This document shows positions 39,594-47,090 of a stretch of DNA of 64,000 bases, piece after piece. Position 1 is the first letter of the stretch. Every line of letters starts with the position of its first letter. The notes under the pieces were generated by a model. The model was not told where the DNA came from, did no database searches, and was given only the letters and a program-made list of their open reading frames with translations. Where the stretch lies: contig NZ_AXWW01000046.1 in NCBI RefSeq assembly GCF_000482865.1, forward strand, positions 1 through 64,000, given 5' to 3'. This DNA comes from Actinokineospora inagensis DSM 44258. GTDB lineage: Bacteria; Actinomycetota; Actinomycetes; Mycobacteriales; Pseudonocardiaceae. The position numbers and the translations under genes are program-made.

Positions 39594-42089
39594 TCACAGG
39601 TCGCCGACGGCGGTGATGTGGACCGCCGCGGTGCCCGACTCGTCGGAGGCGGCCAGGTCGACCTCGGCGGTGAAGCCCCAGTCGTGGTCGGCCGCCGGGT
39701 CGTCGAAGATTTGCCGGACCAGCCAGCGTTCCGGCTCCTGTTCGATGATCAGGAGGGCGGGCCCGCGCGCGTTCGGGCCGACGCCGATCTGGCTGTGCAG
39801 CTCGAAGTACGGCTCCAGCGCGTCCTCCCACGCCCCGGCGTCCCAGCCGGAGTCGCCGTCGAGGTCGCCCAGCGCGGTGTAGTCGCGGCGGGCGGCCAGT
39901 TGGACCCGGTGGAACAGCGCGTTGCGCACCAGGACCCGGAAGGCACGCAGGTTCTTCGTCACGGCGGGCGGCAGTTGGTCGACCTTGTCCTCGTCGTCCG
40001 TTGGGTTGGTCAGCTTCTCCCACTCGTCCAGCAGACTGGAGTCGACCTGCCGGACCAGTTCGCCCAACCACTCGATCAGGTCAGTGAGCTCCTCGGTCTT
40101 CGCCTCGTCCGGCACCGTCTGCCGCACCGCCCGGTAGGCGTCGGCGAGGTAGCGCAGCACGAGGCCCTCCGACCGGGCCAGGCCGTAGAGCGACACGTAC
40201 TCGGTGAAGGTCATCGCCCGCTCGTACATGTCGCGCACGACGGACTTCGGTGACAGTTGGTGGTCGCCGACCCACGGGTGGCCACGCCGGTAGGTCTCGA
40301 ACGCCGCGCCGAGCAGTTCGGCCAGCGGCTTCGGGTGGGTGACCGCCTCCAGCAGCTCCATCCGCTGGTCGTACTCGATGCCCTCGGCCTTCATCGCCGC
40401 GACCGCCTCGCCGCGCGCCTTGTGCGCCTGGGCGGACAGCACCTGCCTCGGGTCGTCCAAAGTGGACTCCACAACGGACAGCACGTCCAGCGGGTACGAC
40501 GGCGACTCCCGGTCCAGCAGGTCGACCGCGGCCAGCGCGAACGGCGACAGCGGCTGGTTCAGCGCGAAGTCGAACTGCAGGTCCACCGTCAACCGCACCC
40601 GGCGCCCGTGCTCGTCCGGCTCCGGCAACTGCTCCACCACACCGGCGGCCAGCAGTGCCCGGTAGATCGCGATCGCCCGGCGGATGTGCCTGCGCTGCGC
40701 GGGCCGGTCCTCGTGGTTGTCCTCCAGCAGGTGCCGCATCGCGGCGAACGCGTCGCCGGGGCGGCCGATCACGTTCAGCAGCATCGAGTGGCTGACCTGG
40801 AAGCTCGACGTCAGCGGCTCCGGCTCGGCGTCGCGCAGCCGCTCGAAGGTCGGCTGCCCCCAGGAGACCATGCCTTCCGGCGGCTTCTTGCGGACGAACT
40901 TGCGCCGCTTCTTCGGGTCGTCGCCCAGCTTCGCCAGCGACTTCTCGTTCTCGATCACGTGCTCGGGCGCCTGCACCAGGACCGTGCCCAGCGTGTCGTA
41001 GCCCGCGCGGCCCGCGCGCCCGGCGATCTGGTGGAACTCGCGGGCCTTGAGGACGCGGGTCTTCTGGCCGTCGTACTTGGACAGCGCGGTGAACACCACC
41101 GTCCGGATCGGCACGTTGATCCCCACGCCCAGCGTGTCCGTGCCGCACACGATCTTCATCAGGCCCGCCTGGGCCAGCCGCTCCACCAGCCTGCGGTACT
41201 TGGGCAGCATCCCGGCGTGGTGCACGCCGATCCCGTGCCGCACCAGCCGCGACAGCGTCTTGCCGAACCCCGAGGAGAACCGGAAGTCGCCGATCAACGC
41301 GGCGATCCGGTCCTTCTCGGCGCGGGTGCACACGTTGATGCTCATCAGCGCCTGCGCCCGCTCCAGCGCCGCCGCCTGGGTGAAGTGCACAACGTAGATC
41401 GGGGCTTGGTTGGTGCTGAGCAACTCCTCCAGCGCCTCGGTCAACGGGGTCATCCCGAAGGAGAACATCAGCGGCACCGGGCGCTCCGCCGACGTCACCA
41501 CCGCGGTGTCCCGGCCGGTGCGCCGGGTCAGGTCCTCTTTGAACCGGGTGACGTCGCCCAGCGTCGCCGACATCAGCACGAACTGCGCCTTCGGCAGCTC
41601 GATGAGCGGGATCTGCCACGCCCAGCCTCGGTCCGGCTCGGCGTAGAAGTGGAACTCGTCCATCACGACCTGGCCGACGTCGGCGTCCGCGCCGTCGCGC
41701 AGCGCGATGTTGGCCAGGATCTCCGCCGTGCAGCAGATGATCGGCGCCGTCCCGTTGACGCTGGAGTCGCCGGTCATCATGCCGACGTTCTCCGCGCCGA
41801 AGGTCGCGCACAGCGCGAAGAACTTCTCCGACACCAACGCCTTGATCGGCGCCGTGTAGAAGCTGCGCTTGCCGTGCGCCAACGCGGCGAAGTGCGCCCC
41901 GGTCGCGACCAGGCTCTTACCCGACCCGGTCGGCGTGCTGAGGATGACGTTGGCGCCGGAGACGATCTCCATCAACGCCTCTTCCTGCGCCGGGTACAGG
42001 GACAGACCCTGCTCGTCGGCCCAAGAGGCGAACGCGTCGAACAAGCCATCGGGGTCGGGGGAGGCGGGCAGCCGCGCGGTGAGCGTCAT
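39594..42089 (-). CDS. DEAD/DEAH-box helicase with DUF3516 C-terminal domain
   Basis: This 831-aa superfamily 2 helicase has Walker A STPTGSGKSLVATGAHFAAL, motif Ia TAPIKALVSEKF, motif II MDEFHFYAEPDRGWAW (DEFH), motif III LMSATLGD, and motif VI HQIAGRAGRAGYD. GVHHAGMLPKYRRLVERL precedes motif V. The C-terminal 400 residues are the DUF3516 extension found in actinobacterial helicases of this kind. It probably unwinds RNA. It lies 10 bp upstream of the Nudix-NYN gene in the same direction, which supports a joint role in RNA metabolism. Confidence 0.92.
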   Translation of the reverse strand: MTLTARLPASPDPDGLFDAFASWADEQGLSLYPAQEEALMEIVSGANVILSTPTGSGKSLVATGAHFAALAHGKRSFYTAPIKALVSEKFFALCATFGAENVGMMTGDSSVNGTAPIICCTAEILANIALRDGADADVGQVVMDEFHFYAEPDRGWAWQIPLIELPKAQFVLMSATLGDVTRFKEDLTRRTGRDTAVVTSAERPVPLMFSFGMTPLTEALEELLSTNQAPIYVVHFTQAAALERAQALMSINVCTRAEKDRIAALIGDFRFSSGFGKTLSRLVRHGIGVHHAGMLPKYRRLVERLAQAGLMKIVCGTDTLGVGINVPIRTVVFTALSKYDGQKTRVLKAREFHQIAGRAGRAGYDTLGTVLVQAPEHVIENEKSLAKLGDDPKKRRKFVRKKPPEGMVSWGQPTFERLRDAEPEPLTSSFQVSHSMLLNVIGRPGDAFAAMRHLLEDNHEDRPAQRRHIRRAIAIYRALLAAGVVEQLPEPDEHGRRVRLTVDLQFDFALNQPLSPFALAAVDLLDRESPSYPLDVLSVVESTLDDPRQVLSAQAHKARGEAVAAMKAEGIEYDQRMELLEAVTHPKPLAELLGAAFETYRRGHPWVGDHQLSPKSVVRDMYERAMTFTEYVSLYGLARSEGLVLRYLADAYRAVRQTVPDEAKTEELTDLIEWLGELVRQVDSSLLDEWEKLTNPTDDEDKVDQLPPAVTKNLRAFRVLVRNALFHRVQLAARRDYTALGDLDGDSGWDAGAWEDALEPYFELHSQIGVGPNARGPALLIIEQEPERWLVRQIFDDPAADHDWGFTAEVDLAASDESGTAAVHITAVGDL

Positions 42090-42149
42090 GGTGGTGTCGA
42101 TCGTGCCAGTTCACAGCGCGCCACGTGCGCGGGGGAGTGTGCCCCGAAC

Positions 42150-42626
42150 TCAAAACCTATGGCCGTAGAGGACGCTGCGGACGGCGCCGACGACGGAGGT
42201 GAACAGGGGCAGGCTCGGGTGCGACGGGTCCGGCGCGGTCGCCCAGAACGTCACCGACCGGTCGGTGTCCGCGGTCGGCAGCAGCACCCGCGCCGACACC
42301 GGCTCCACCCCCGGCGGCAGCGGCCTGCGGTGGTGCTCGTCGGGGATCGGCTGGGTGAGGAAGGTCCACTCGGTGCGCTTGCCGGGAGCGGCGAGCACCG
42401 GGCCCGCCAGCATCCGCAGGCGCAGCCACCACTGCACCTCCGCGCCCAGCCCCGCGCGCATGCGCAGGCCACCGACCTGGTCCCCGCCGAGGTCGAGGTA
42501 GGCGTTCAACGCGTCCCCGTCCACCGGCCAACCCAGTCTCGTCCGGTAGTCCGGCACGTCGAACACGGGCGCCGTGTCGACGCCCCCGTCCAGCGCGCGC
42601 AGGTCGGACAGTTCCGCCGCGGTCAT
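42150..42626 (-). CDS. Hypothetical protein (158 aa)
   Basis: I do not recognise this protein. It begins MTAAELSDLRALDGGVDTAP and contains a Trp-rich centre (EVQWWLRLRMLAGPVLAAPG, KRTEWTFLTQPIP) and a final segment SVTFWATAPDPSHPSLPLF. The codon pattern is normal, and the mixed strand/helix pattern suggests a small folded domain without membrane segments. It is 60 bp upstream of the helicase gene in the same direction and may be in the same transcript. A start at 42636 in another frame is less protein-like. Confidence 0.6.
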   Translation of the reverse strand: MTAAELSDLRALDGGVDTAPVFDVPDYRTRLGWPVDGDALNAYLDLGGDQVGGLRMRAGLGAEVQWWLRLRMLAGPVLAAPGKRTEWTFLTQPIPDEHHRRPLPPGVEPVSARVLLPTADTDRSVTFWATAPDPSHPSLPLFTSVVGAVRSVLYGHRF

Positions 42627-42757
42627 GGCGAGCCACCTTTCGCCGTCGGCGGTCGGAGTGGCCTCTTCCCGGCCTGGTTTCCCGGCCGTCGACTTCTGTT
42701 CATCAATATGGGTGACGGTTACCGCAGCGACTCATCCCAACAAGGCATAACCCCCGC

Positions 42758-42787
42758 GTGATACCGGCCACAAAGGAACGGTATCAC
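42758..42787. terminator. Inverted repeat downstream of the phosphoesterase gene
   Basis: GTGATACCG (42758-42766) and CGGTATCAC (42779-42787) are perfect 9-bp arms around a 12-nt loop. The repeat lies in a 245-bp gap that otherwise shows no gene, about 85 bp beyond the phosphoesterase stop. It may be a terminator or an operator for the hypothetical gene downstream. Confidence 0.45.
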
Positions 42788-42871
42788 CGCAGGTCAACGC
42801 CGATATCGTGACGAACGAGGAAGTAACTACGGCAAGAGTGAACGAACGGCCCTAGACGAGCGGATCGCCGG

Positions 42872-43741
42872 TCACACGCGCTCGCGAACCGGCAGCACCT
42901 TCCGCAACAATCCGTGCGGATGGCCGTGCTTGCGCCACTCACGCGGGTAGCCCAGCGACACCTCCTGGAACTTCACCCCGTCGTAGTGGGTGATCCGGGG
43001 GATGTGCAGGTGGCCGTAGACCATCACCGCCGTCGGGAACCGGGTGTGCCAGTCGGCCGTCAGCTCCGTGCCGCACCACTGGGCGAACTCGGGGTACCGC
43101 AGCACCCTGGTCGGCTCGCGCGAGGTCGAGTAGTGGTTGACCAGCACGAACGGCTTCTCCGGGTCGGCGGCCGCGGTCAACCGGGCCTCGGTGTGCGCGA
43201 CCCGGGCGCGGCACCAGTCGTCCCGCGTCTCGTACGGGTCGGGGTGCAGGTAGTACTCGTCGGTGCAGACGACGCCGCTGGCGTGCGCGATCTTCAGCGC
43301 CTCTTCCTTGGTGGCCGCGCCCTCGGGACGGAACGTGTAGTCGTAGCCGAGGAACATCGGTGCCACCCGCGCCGGACCGCCCTCGCCCTCCCACACCGGG
43401 TACTCGTCCTCGGGGGAGACCACGCCCAGTTTGCGGCACAATTCGACAAACCGCTCATAGCGCTCGACGCCGCGGGCCTGTACCGCGTCGGCGGGCATCG
43501 TCCACAGCTCGTGGTTGCCCGGTGTCCACACGACTTTCGCGAACCGCTCGGCCAGCAGCCCGAGCGTCCACTCCACGTCCGCGACCTGCTCGGCCACGTC
43601 ACCGGCGACGATGAGCCAGTCGTCCGGTGCCCCGGGCCGCAGGTCGCGCACGATGTCCTTGTTCTCCGCGTAGGAGATGTGCAGGTCGCTGATCGCCAGG
43701 AGGTCGCCCACCGGGTCGATCTTTCCACCTCGACCGGTCAT
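42872..43741 (-). CDS. Metallophosphoesterase
   Basis: This 289-aa calcineurin-like phosphoesterase has all the metal-binding blocks: LLAISDLHISYAENKDI (D-x-H), WLIVAGDVAEQVADVEW (GD), VVWTPGNHELW (GNHE), FVLVNHYS (H) and VMVYGHLHIPRI (GHxH). The substrate cannot be read; cyclic nucleotides, nucleotides or phosphodiesters are all possible. ATG 43741 is taken as start, since the upstream frame continues into a perfect palindrome and the neighbouring gene. It lies 29 bp after the anti-sigma-like gene in the same direction. Confidence 0.88.
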   Translation of the reverse strand: MTGRGGKIDPVGDLLAISDLHISYAENKDIVRDLRPGAPDDWLIVAGDVAEQVADVEWTLGLLAERFAKVVWTPGNHELWTMPADAVQARGVERYERFVELCRKLGVVSPEDEYPVWEGEGGPARVAPMFLGYDYTFRPEGAATKEEALKIAHASGVVCTDEYYLHPDPYETRDDWCRARVAHTEARLTAAADPEKPFVLVNHYSTSREPTRVLRYPEFAQWCGTELTADWHTRFPTAVMVYGHLHIPRITHYDGVKFQEVSLGYPREWRKHGHPHGLLRKVLPVRERV

Positions 43742-43744
43742 CGT

Positions 43745-43766
43745 GGGCGAGACGCGCGTCTCGCCC
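43745..43766. promoter_or_regulatory. Perfect 22-bp palindrome between two minus-strand genes
   Basis: GGGCGAGACGC is followed directly by GCGTCTCGCCC, so all 22 bases are self-complementary. It fills the gap between the anti-sigma-like stop (43770) and the phosphoesterase start (43741). It may be a terminator hairpin or a dimeric operator and would overlap the ribosome-binding region. Confidence 0.55.
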
Positions 43767-43769
43767 CGC

Positions 43770-44162
43770 TCACTCCGCGGCGCGGCGCTTGCGCACGGTG
43801 ATGTGCACCGGCGGCCGAACCCCTTCACCCAACCCGGCGGTGACCTCGTCGGCCAGGGTGCGCAGCACGTGCCAGCCGAAGGTGTCCGTCGCCGGGGTGC
43901 GGCCATCGTTGGAGCGGGTGCTGGCGTGGAACTCGACCCCGTCCGCGGTCCGGGTGAACCGGCACTCCAGGTCCGCCGCGGGCGCCGCCAGCACGATCAA
44001 CTGCGAGCACACCTCGTCCACCGCCAGCCGCAGGTCGGAGATCTCGTCCACGGTGAAGTCGGCGCCCATCGCCACCGAGGCGGCCACGCCGCGCACGATC
44101 GGCAGGTTCACCAGGTCCGCGCGCAACCGCAGTTCGACGTCGGGCTGGGCGGGCTCGGACAC
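43770..44162 (-). CDS. Anti-sigma factor-like protein, paralogue of the UsfX/RsbW-like protein
   Basis: This 130-aa protein aligns by eye with the anti-sigma factor at 23.5-23.9 kb over its whole length (RADLVNLPIVRGVAASVAMG, LRLAVDEVCSQLIVLAAPAA, DTFGWHVLRTLADEVTAGLG). As there, the N-box asparagine and D-x-G-x-G motif are absent, as in the UsfX-type branch. The GTG at 44162 has GAAGGAG upstream. It is divergent from a STAS antagonist gene (44.4 kb), so this is an anti-sigma/antagonist pair without an adjacent sigma factor. It may act on the 22.7-kb sigma factor or on another one. Confidence 0.8.
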   Translation of the reverse strand: MSEPAQPDVELRLRADLVNLPIVRGVAASVAMGADFTVDEISDLRLAVDEVCSQLIVLAAPAADLECRFTRTADGVEFHASTRSNDGRTPATDTFGWHVLRTLADEVTAGLGEGVRPPVHITVRKRRAAE

Positions 44163-44359
44163 CTGTGCTCCTTCGGGGGCGTCGGGCCGGACGGGGCGGA
44201 CGACTCGGGCACGCCGGACCCTCCCCGGTGGCGTGGGACGGATCGATCCGCCCGCGCAGAACCTACTAGGCTGGACGCCGAGGCGGTTGAGCAGCCAGCC
44301 GCCCCACTGTCGTGTCCGCACCACGGCGGCCCCGCGCCGCCGACCCGCGAAGGGTTGAC

Positions 44360-44716
44360 ATGAGCACGTCCGACCTGCTGACCGTCGAGTTCGCCGACCG
44401 CGACGACCTCGTGCTGCTGCACGTCCGCGGTGAGATCGACATGGGCACCGCCCCCGCGCTGCGCGACCACCTGGAGACCGCGGTCGGCCGCGGCGCCGAC
44501 GGGGCGCCGCTGCTGATCGACCTGACCGGGGTCGGCTTCCTCGCCTCCGCGGGCCTGGCGCTGCTCGTCGAGTACCACACCCGCTGCCGCGACGCTGGCC
44601 GCCCGCTGCGCGTGCTCACCGGCGGCGGGGCGGTGCTGCGGGCCATCGAGGTCAGCTCGCTGGACAACGTGCTCGAGGTGCACCCCTCGGTCGAGGCGGC
44701 CATCGCCGCGGGCTGA
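44360..44716 (+). CDS. STAS-domain anti-sigma factor antagonist (SpoIIAA/RsbV-like)
   Basis: This 118-aa STAS protein has LLTVEFADRDDLVLLHVRGE, then IDMGTAPALRDHLE and the phosphorylation loop VGFLASAGLALLVEYH, in which Ser of A-S-A-G is the likely phospho-site. RsbV-like antagonists, when dephosphorylated, bind and neutralise anti-sigma factors. ATG 44360 follows AGGGTTGAC. The divergent anti-sigma-like gene to the left is the obvious partner, and the phosphatases at 60-64 kb could activate it. Confidence 0.88.
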   Translation: MSTSDLLTVEFADRDDLVLLHVRGEIDMGTAPALRDHLETAVGRGADGAPLLIDLTGVGFLASAGLALLVEYHTRCRDAGRPLRVLTGGGAVLRAIEVSSLDNVLEVHPSVEAAIAAG

Positions 44717-44886
44717 TCAGGCGGTGGCGATGGCATTAAGCCGGACGGTTCCGGCGCGCGTAGATTGTTGACCAGGCCGGTCACCGATCTTGTTCGACGG
44801 TGGACCGGGTGTGGGCCGGGGATGCCGGATCCGAGACCCGGAAGGGGCCGCCCGACGGTGAGCGACGTGAGGGGTCAACGGACACG

Positions 44887-45834
44887 ATGACCACGCACGG
44901 GACCACCGAGGACACCCGGGCGGGCCACACCGCCCTGCTCTACCGCGGGGCCGTGGAATACCTGGCCGCGGTCCTGCCGTTCGTCCGCGGCGGCGTCGCC
45001 GCCGGGGACGCGGTGACCGTGGCCGCCCCCGTGGAGAACCTGGACCTGCTGCGCGAGGCGTGCGCCGCCGAGGGCATCGCCGGGGACGTGCGCTGGCTGG
45101 ACATGGCCGAGGTGGGCGGCAACCCGGGGCGGATCGTGCCCGTGGTGCTGCACCCGGTGCTGGACCGCCCCGCCCGAGTGGTCACCGAGGTGGTGTGGCC
45201 GGACCGGCCGCGCGCCCAGTACCCGTCCTGCGTGCGGCACGAGGCCCTGGCCAACCGCCTGCTCGACGGCAGCGGCCTGCGGCTGCTGTGCCCCTACGAC
45301 GCGGCCGCGCTGGAGCAGTCCGTGCTGGCCGACGCGTTGACCACCCACCCCGGCGTGCTCGACCGCGCGGGCTACCGGTCCAGCGTCGAGTACGCCCCGG
45401 AGTCGGCGCTGAGCGGCGCCGGGTCGGTGGGCCGCCCGGCCGAGCCGGACGCGGCCCGCGGCCTGCTGGTCGGGGTCGGCGACCTCGGCGCGGCCCGCGC
45501 CATGGTGTCCACCGAGGCCCGCGCGCACGGCCTGTCCGAGCAGCGGGTCGGCGACGTGGCGCTGGTGGTCACCGAGCTGGTCACCAACAGCATCGAGCAC
45601 GGCGGCGGCCACGCCCGGCTCGCGGTGTGGGCGGCCGACGGTGAGCTCGTCTGCCAGGTCCGCGACGACGGCACCCTCGCCGACCCGCTCGCCGGGCTGC
45701 GGCCCGCCCCGGTGGACCAGGCGCACGGCCGCGGTCTGCTGCTGGTGCAGAGCCTGGCCGACCTGGTCACCATCCACGCCGACGGCCGGGGCACCGTGGT
45801 GCGGGCGCATTTCACCCGGGGAACGGGCGCTTGA
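44887..45834 (+). CDS. MEDS-domain sensor with HATPase (RsbW-like) domain
   Basis: This 315-aa protein has an N-terminal MEDS sensory domain (about 15-190: GHTALLYRGAVEYLAAVLPF, then VWPDRPRAQYPSCVRHEALA and CPYDAAAL). A C-terminal GHKL ATPase of the RsbW type follows (about 215-310: VALVVTELVTNSIEHGGGHA with a normal N-box, DDGTLADPLAG, GRGLLLVQSLADLV). MEDS domains sense small hydrophobic or C1 compounds in other proteins. The ATPase half probably phosphorylates or binds a STAS protein, and the STAS gene is immediately upstream. ATG 44887 is taken; a start at 44800 would add 29 low-complexity residues. Confidence 0.85.
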   Translation: MTTHGTTEDTRAGHTALLYRGAVEYLAAVLPFVRGGVAAGDAVTVAAPVENLDLLREACAAEGIAGDVRWLDMAEVGGNPGRIVPVVLHPVLDRPARVVTEVVWPDRPRAQYPSCVRHEALANRLLDGSGLRLLCPYDAAALEQSVLADALTTHPGVLDRAGYRSSVEYAPESALSGAGSVGRPAEPDAARGLLVGVGDLGAARAMVSTEARAHGLSEQRVGDVALVVTELVTNSIEHGGGHARLAVWAADGELVCQVRDDGTLADPLAGLRPAPVDQAHGRGLLLVQSLADLVTIHADGRGTVVRAHFTRGTGA

Positions 45835-45854
45835 GCCCAGGGCGGACCGGGTAA
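45829..45854 (+). promoter_or_regulatory. Candidate stress-type promoter upstream of the hypothetical/GAF-ANTAR pair
   Basis: GCTT, 16 nt and GGGTAA fit GNNT-N14-16-GGGTA. The site overlaps the end of the MEDS gene and lies 47 bp before the next start. The -10 equals that of the catalase promoter at 53.2 kb. Confidence 0.4.
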
Positions 45855-45900
45855 GTCCCCGTCAAGACCCGGCCAATCCGTGACCTGGAGGGCAGTGCAG

Positions 45901-46368
45901 ATGACCGAGCACCCCCGGGGTGTCGCCCGCAGGCTCGTCGCCGTCACCCGAGGCGGTGACCTCGACCCGCGCACGCAGACCGGAGCGCTCGACGTACTCG
46001 CAGGCCCAGACCACCGCGACCGTCTCGCCGCCGTGCTGCGTGAGCTGGTGGTGGCCACCGCGGACATGATGTTGTGCCGGGCGGAGTCGTCCGGCCCCGA
46101 CAAGGCGTTCGTGCTGGACCTGCGCGACGACACCGGCGACGTCGTCGACGTCGACCGGCTCGACCCACCGGTCCGCGCGCTGGTCCGCGCCCTGCTGGCC
46201 CAGCTCAACAGCCGCTTCGACGACGTCGACCTGCAACTGGAACTGGCGCTGCGCGACGACCCGCGGTTTGACCCGGTCGACGTGCTGGTGCTGGCCCTGC
46301 TGTGGACGGTCGGTTCGATCGAGTGGTGCGAGGAGCACGACGCCCCGACGCCCGGCTGGCTCGTATGA
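45901..46368 (+). CDS. Hypothetical protein upstream of the GAF-ANTAR gene
   Basis: This 155-aa protein is not recognised. It reads MTEHPRGVARRLVAVTRGGD, then VLRELVVATADMMLCRAESS, an acidic stretch with KAFVLDLRDDTGDVVDVDRL and a helical end VDVLVLALLWTVGSIEWCEE. No membrane segment or signal is present. ATG 45901 lies 9 nt after GGAGGG; GTG 45880 is the alternative. Its stop overlaps the start of the GAF-ANTAR gene (ATGA), so the two are translationally coupled and probably work together. Confidence 0.65.
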   Translation: MTEHPRGVARRLVAVTRGGDLDPRTQTGALDVLAGPDHRDRLAAVLRELVVATADMMLCRAESSGPDKAFVLDLRDDTGDVVDVDRLDPPVRALVRALLAQLNSRFDDVDLQLELALRDDPRFDPVDVLVLALLWTVGSIEWCEEHDAPTPGWLV

Positions 46369-47084
46369 CCGATGTGGTCTCACTCGCCCAGGAACTGGCC
46401 GAGGTGACCAGGCTCATTGGCGGCGAAGACGTGGCCTCCGCGTTGGACAGGTTCACCGACCGGGCGGTGCGCACCGTACCCGGCTGCACCCGGGCCGCCA
46501 TCACGGTCCGCGCGCACGACGGCGAGGTCGAGACGATCGGCGCCCCCGACGTGGACTTCCGCGTCCCGGGGCCGGTCCGCGAGGCGCTGGCCTACCACGA
46601 GCCGCGGCGGATGGACGACGCCGCGGCCGACCAGCGCTGGCCCGCGTTCGCCACCCAGATGCTGATGAGCGGGTACCGGGGGTGCCTGGTGCTGCCGGTC
46701 CCGACGCACCGCCCGGGGCAGGCGGTGTTCTCGATGTTCTCCGGCGACGCCAACCAGTTCGACTCGCTGTCGTTCGACTTCGTGATGCTGCTGACGCTGA
46801 ACGCGGGCGTGGTGTTCGACAACGTCTCGCTGTACCAGGACAGCACCCGCCTGGTGGAGCAACTGCGGACCGCGCTGGAGACCCGGACCACCATCGGGCA
46901 GGCGCAGGGCCTGCTGATGCAGCGCTTCGACTACGACGCGGAAACCGCGTTCCAGACGCTGACCGTGGCGTCGCAGAACACCAACCGCAAGCTGCGCGAC
47001 GTCAGCGCCGCGCTGGTCGAGGCGCACAGCGCGGGGAACCTGGAGTTCGTGCTGCGGGTGCTGACCGCCCGTGAGTCGGTCTGA
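46365..47084 (+). CDS. GAF and ANTAR domain protein
   Basis: This 239-aa protein has an N-terminal GAF sensor (about 20-165: ALDRFTDRAVRTVPGCTRAA, then GYRGCLVLPVPTHRPGQAVF and MLLTLNAGVVFDN) and a C-terminal ANTAR domain (about 178-230: LRTALETRTTIGQAQGLLMQ, then YDAETAFQTLTVASQNTNRK). ANTAR proteins act as RNA-binding antiterminators, and the GAF domain would sense a ligand or redox signal. It is the last gene of a rightward signalling group; its stop is 6 bp from the convergent recQ stop. Confidence 0.9.
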   Translation: MTDVVSLAQELAEVTRLIGGEDVASALDRFTDRAVRTVPGCTRAAITVRAHDGEVETIGAPDVDFRVPGPVREALAYHEPRRMDDAAADQRWPAFATQMLMSGYRGCLVLPVPTHRPGQAVFSMFSGDANQFDSLSFDFVMLLTLNAGVVFDNVSLYQDSTRLVEQLRTALETRTTIGQAQGLLMQRFDYDAETAFQTLTVASQNTNRKLRDVSAALVEAHSAGNLEFVLRVLTARESV

Positions 47085-47090
47085 GCCCCG

